8,259 bases of DNA from JAZGBC01 sp036444495 (GTDB lineage: Bacteria > Pseudomonadota > Alphaproteobacteria > Kiloniellales > J153): assembly GCA_036444495.1 (NCBI GenBank), contig JAZGBC010000131.1, positions 1 through 8,259 on the forward strand, read 5' to 3'. Below are positions 7,970 to 8,259 of this stretch, piece after piece (positions within the stretch are counted from its first letter, which is position 1; each line of letters begins with the position of its first letter). Under the pieces are notes generated by a model, which saw only the letters and a list, made by a program, of their open reading frames with translations, did no database searches and was not told the origin of the DNA. Position numbers and translations under genes: made by a program.

Positions 7970-8259
7970 GTGTTCGATAAGCATCTCTTGGCACAAGCGG
8001 AAACGCTGCTCGACCTCTACCGCCGGGCGAACCTGCGCATCGCCACCGCCGAATCCTGTACCGGAGGCTTGATCGCCGGATTACTGACCGAGATTCCGGG
8101 CTCTTCCGACGTGCTGGAGCGCGGCTTCGTGGCCTATTCGAACCAGGCCAAGAGCGATCTCCTGGGCGTGCCCGCAAAGCTTATTCAGGCCCACGGTGCG
8201 GTCAGCGCCGAAGTGGCGCAGGCCATGGCGGCGGGCGCCCTCGATAATTCCCCAGCGGA
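7970..8259 (+). CDS. cinA: CinA-family amidohydrolase (PncC type), 5' part only
   Basis: Members of this family hydrolyse nicotinamide mononucleotide to nicotinate mononucleotide in NAD recycling; the old name comes from competence-induced loci. I translated 96 complete codons from GTG at 7970, open to the window end. The beginning matches the stand-alone CinA C-terminal domain: IATAESCTGGLIAGLLTEIPG (split over 24-44) with the conserved serine S29, then ERGFVAYSN (50-58), K61, LLGVP (64-68), and HGAVSAEVAQAMA (75-87). There is no N-terminal MoCF-like domain, so this is the short form (expected about 160-170 residues, so roughly 70 are missing). It starts five bases after the pgpA stop with no clear Shine-Dalgarno, consistent with re-initiation in an ispDF-pgpA-cinA operon. 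The symbol pncC would be equally acceptable. Confidence 0.92.
   Translation, partial: MFDKHLLAQAETLLDLYRRANLRIATAESCTGGLIAGLLTEIPGSSDVLERGFVAYSNQAKSDLLGVPAKLIQAHGAVSAEVAQAMAAGALDNSPA

Overview
The window looks like a chromosomal housekeeping and regulatory region from a high-GC alphaproteobacterium, most likely of the Rhodospirillales or a close relative. Four things point there. GC is high, with strong GC-rich codon bias. IspD and IspF are fused in one bifunctional protein, which is common in this class. The order dusB-ntrB-ntrC-ntrY is typical of these bacteria, with ntrX expected beyond the left edge. The ispDF-pgpA-cinA cluster sits alongside and is transcribed divergently. No phage, plasmid, transposase, CRISPR, tRNA or rRNA gene is visible.

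The left three quarters (1-6083) is transcribed leftward on the minus strand. In transcription order it holds: a CcsA/YpjD-like polytopic membrane protein (6083-5283); a roughly 110-base gap with a weak promoter candidate; dusB, a tRNA-dihydrouridine synthase historically called nifR3 (5173-4187); ntrB, the nitrogen sensor kinase (4187-3063); ntrC, its sigma-54 activator (3066-1621); and ntrY, a second, membrane-bound nitrogen sensor kinase (1580 to the left edge). The ntrY fragment stops immediately before the expected histidine box. dusB/ntrB and ntrB/ntrC overlap by a few bases, which suggests translational coupling. ntrY follows after a 40-base gap.

The right quarter (6328-8259) is transcribed rightward: ispDF (methylerythritol phosphate pathway), pgpA (phosphatidylglycerophosphatase A) and the 5' part of a cinA/pncC amidohydrolase gene. 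ispDF and pgpA overlap by four bases and cinA starts five bases after pgpA, so this is a compact operon. Only ispDF has a strong Shine-Dalgarno sequence.

The divergent intergenic region (6084-6327) is the one non-routine part. It contains two related, imperfectly palindromic elements of 65 and 62 bases, placed next to each other in opposite orientation 12 bases apart. Both have TAGAGC/GCTCTA termini, an extra TTT bulge at the same place in one arm, and shared inner blocks. They look like members of a dispersed intergenic palindromic repeat or miniature-element family. They occupy most of the space where the ispDF promoter or leader should lie. I see no evidence of a novel multigene system; the coding genes are recognisable families with intact key motifs.
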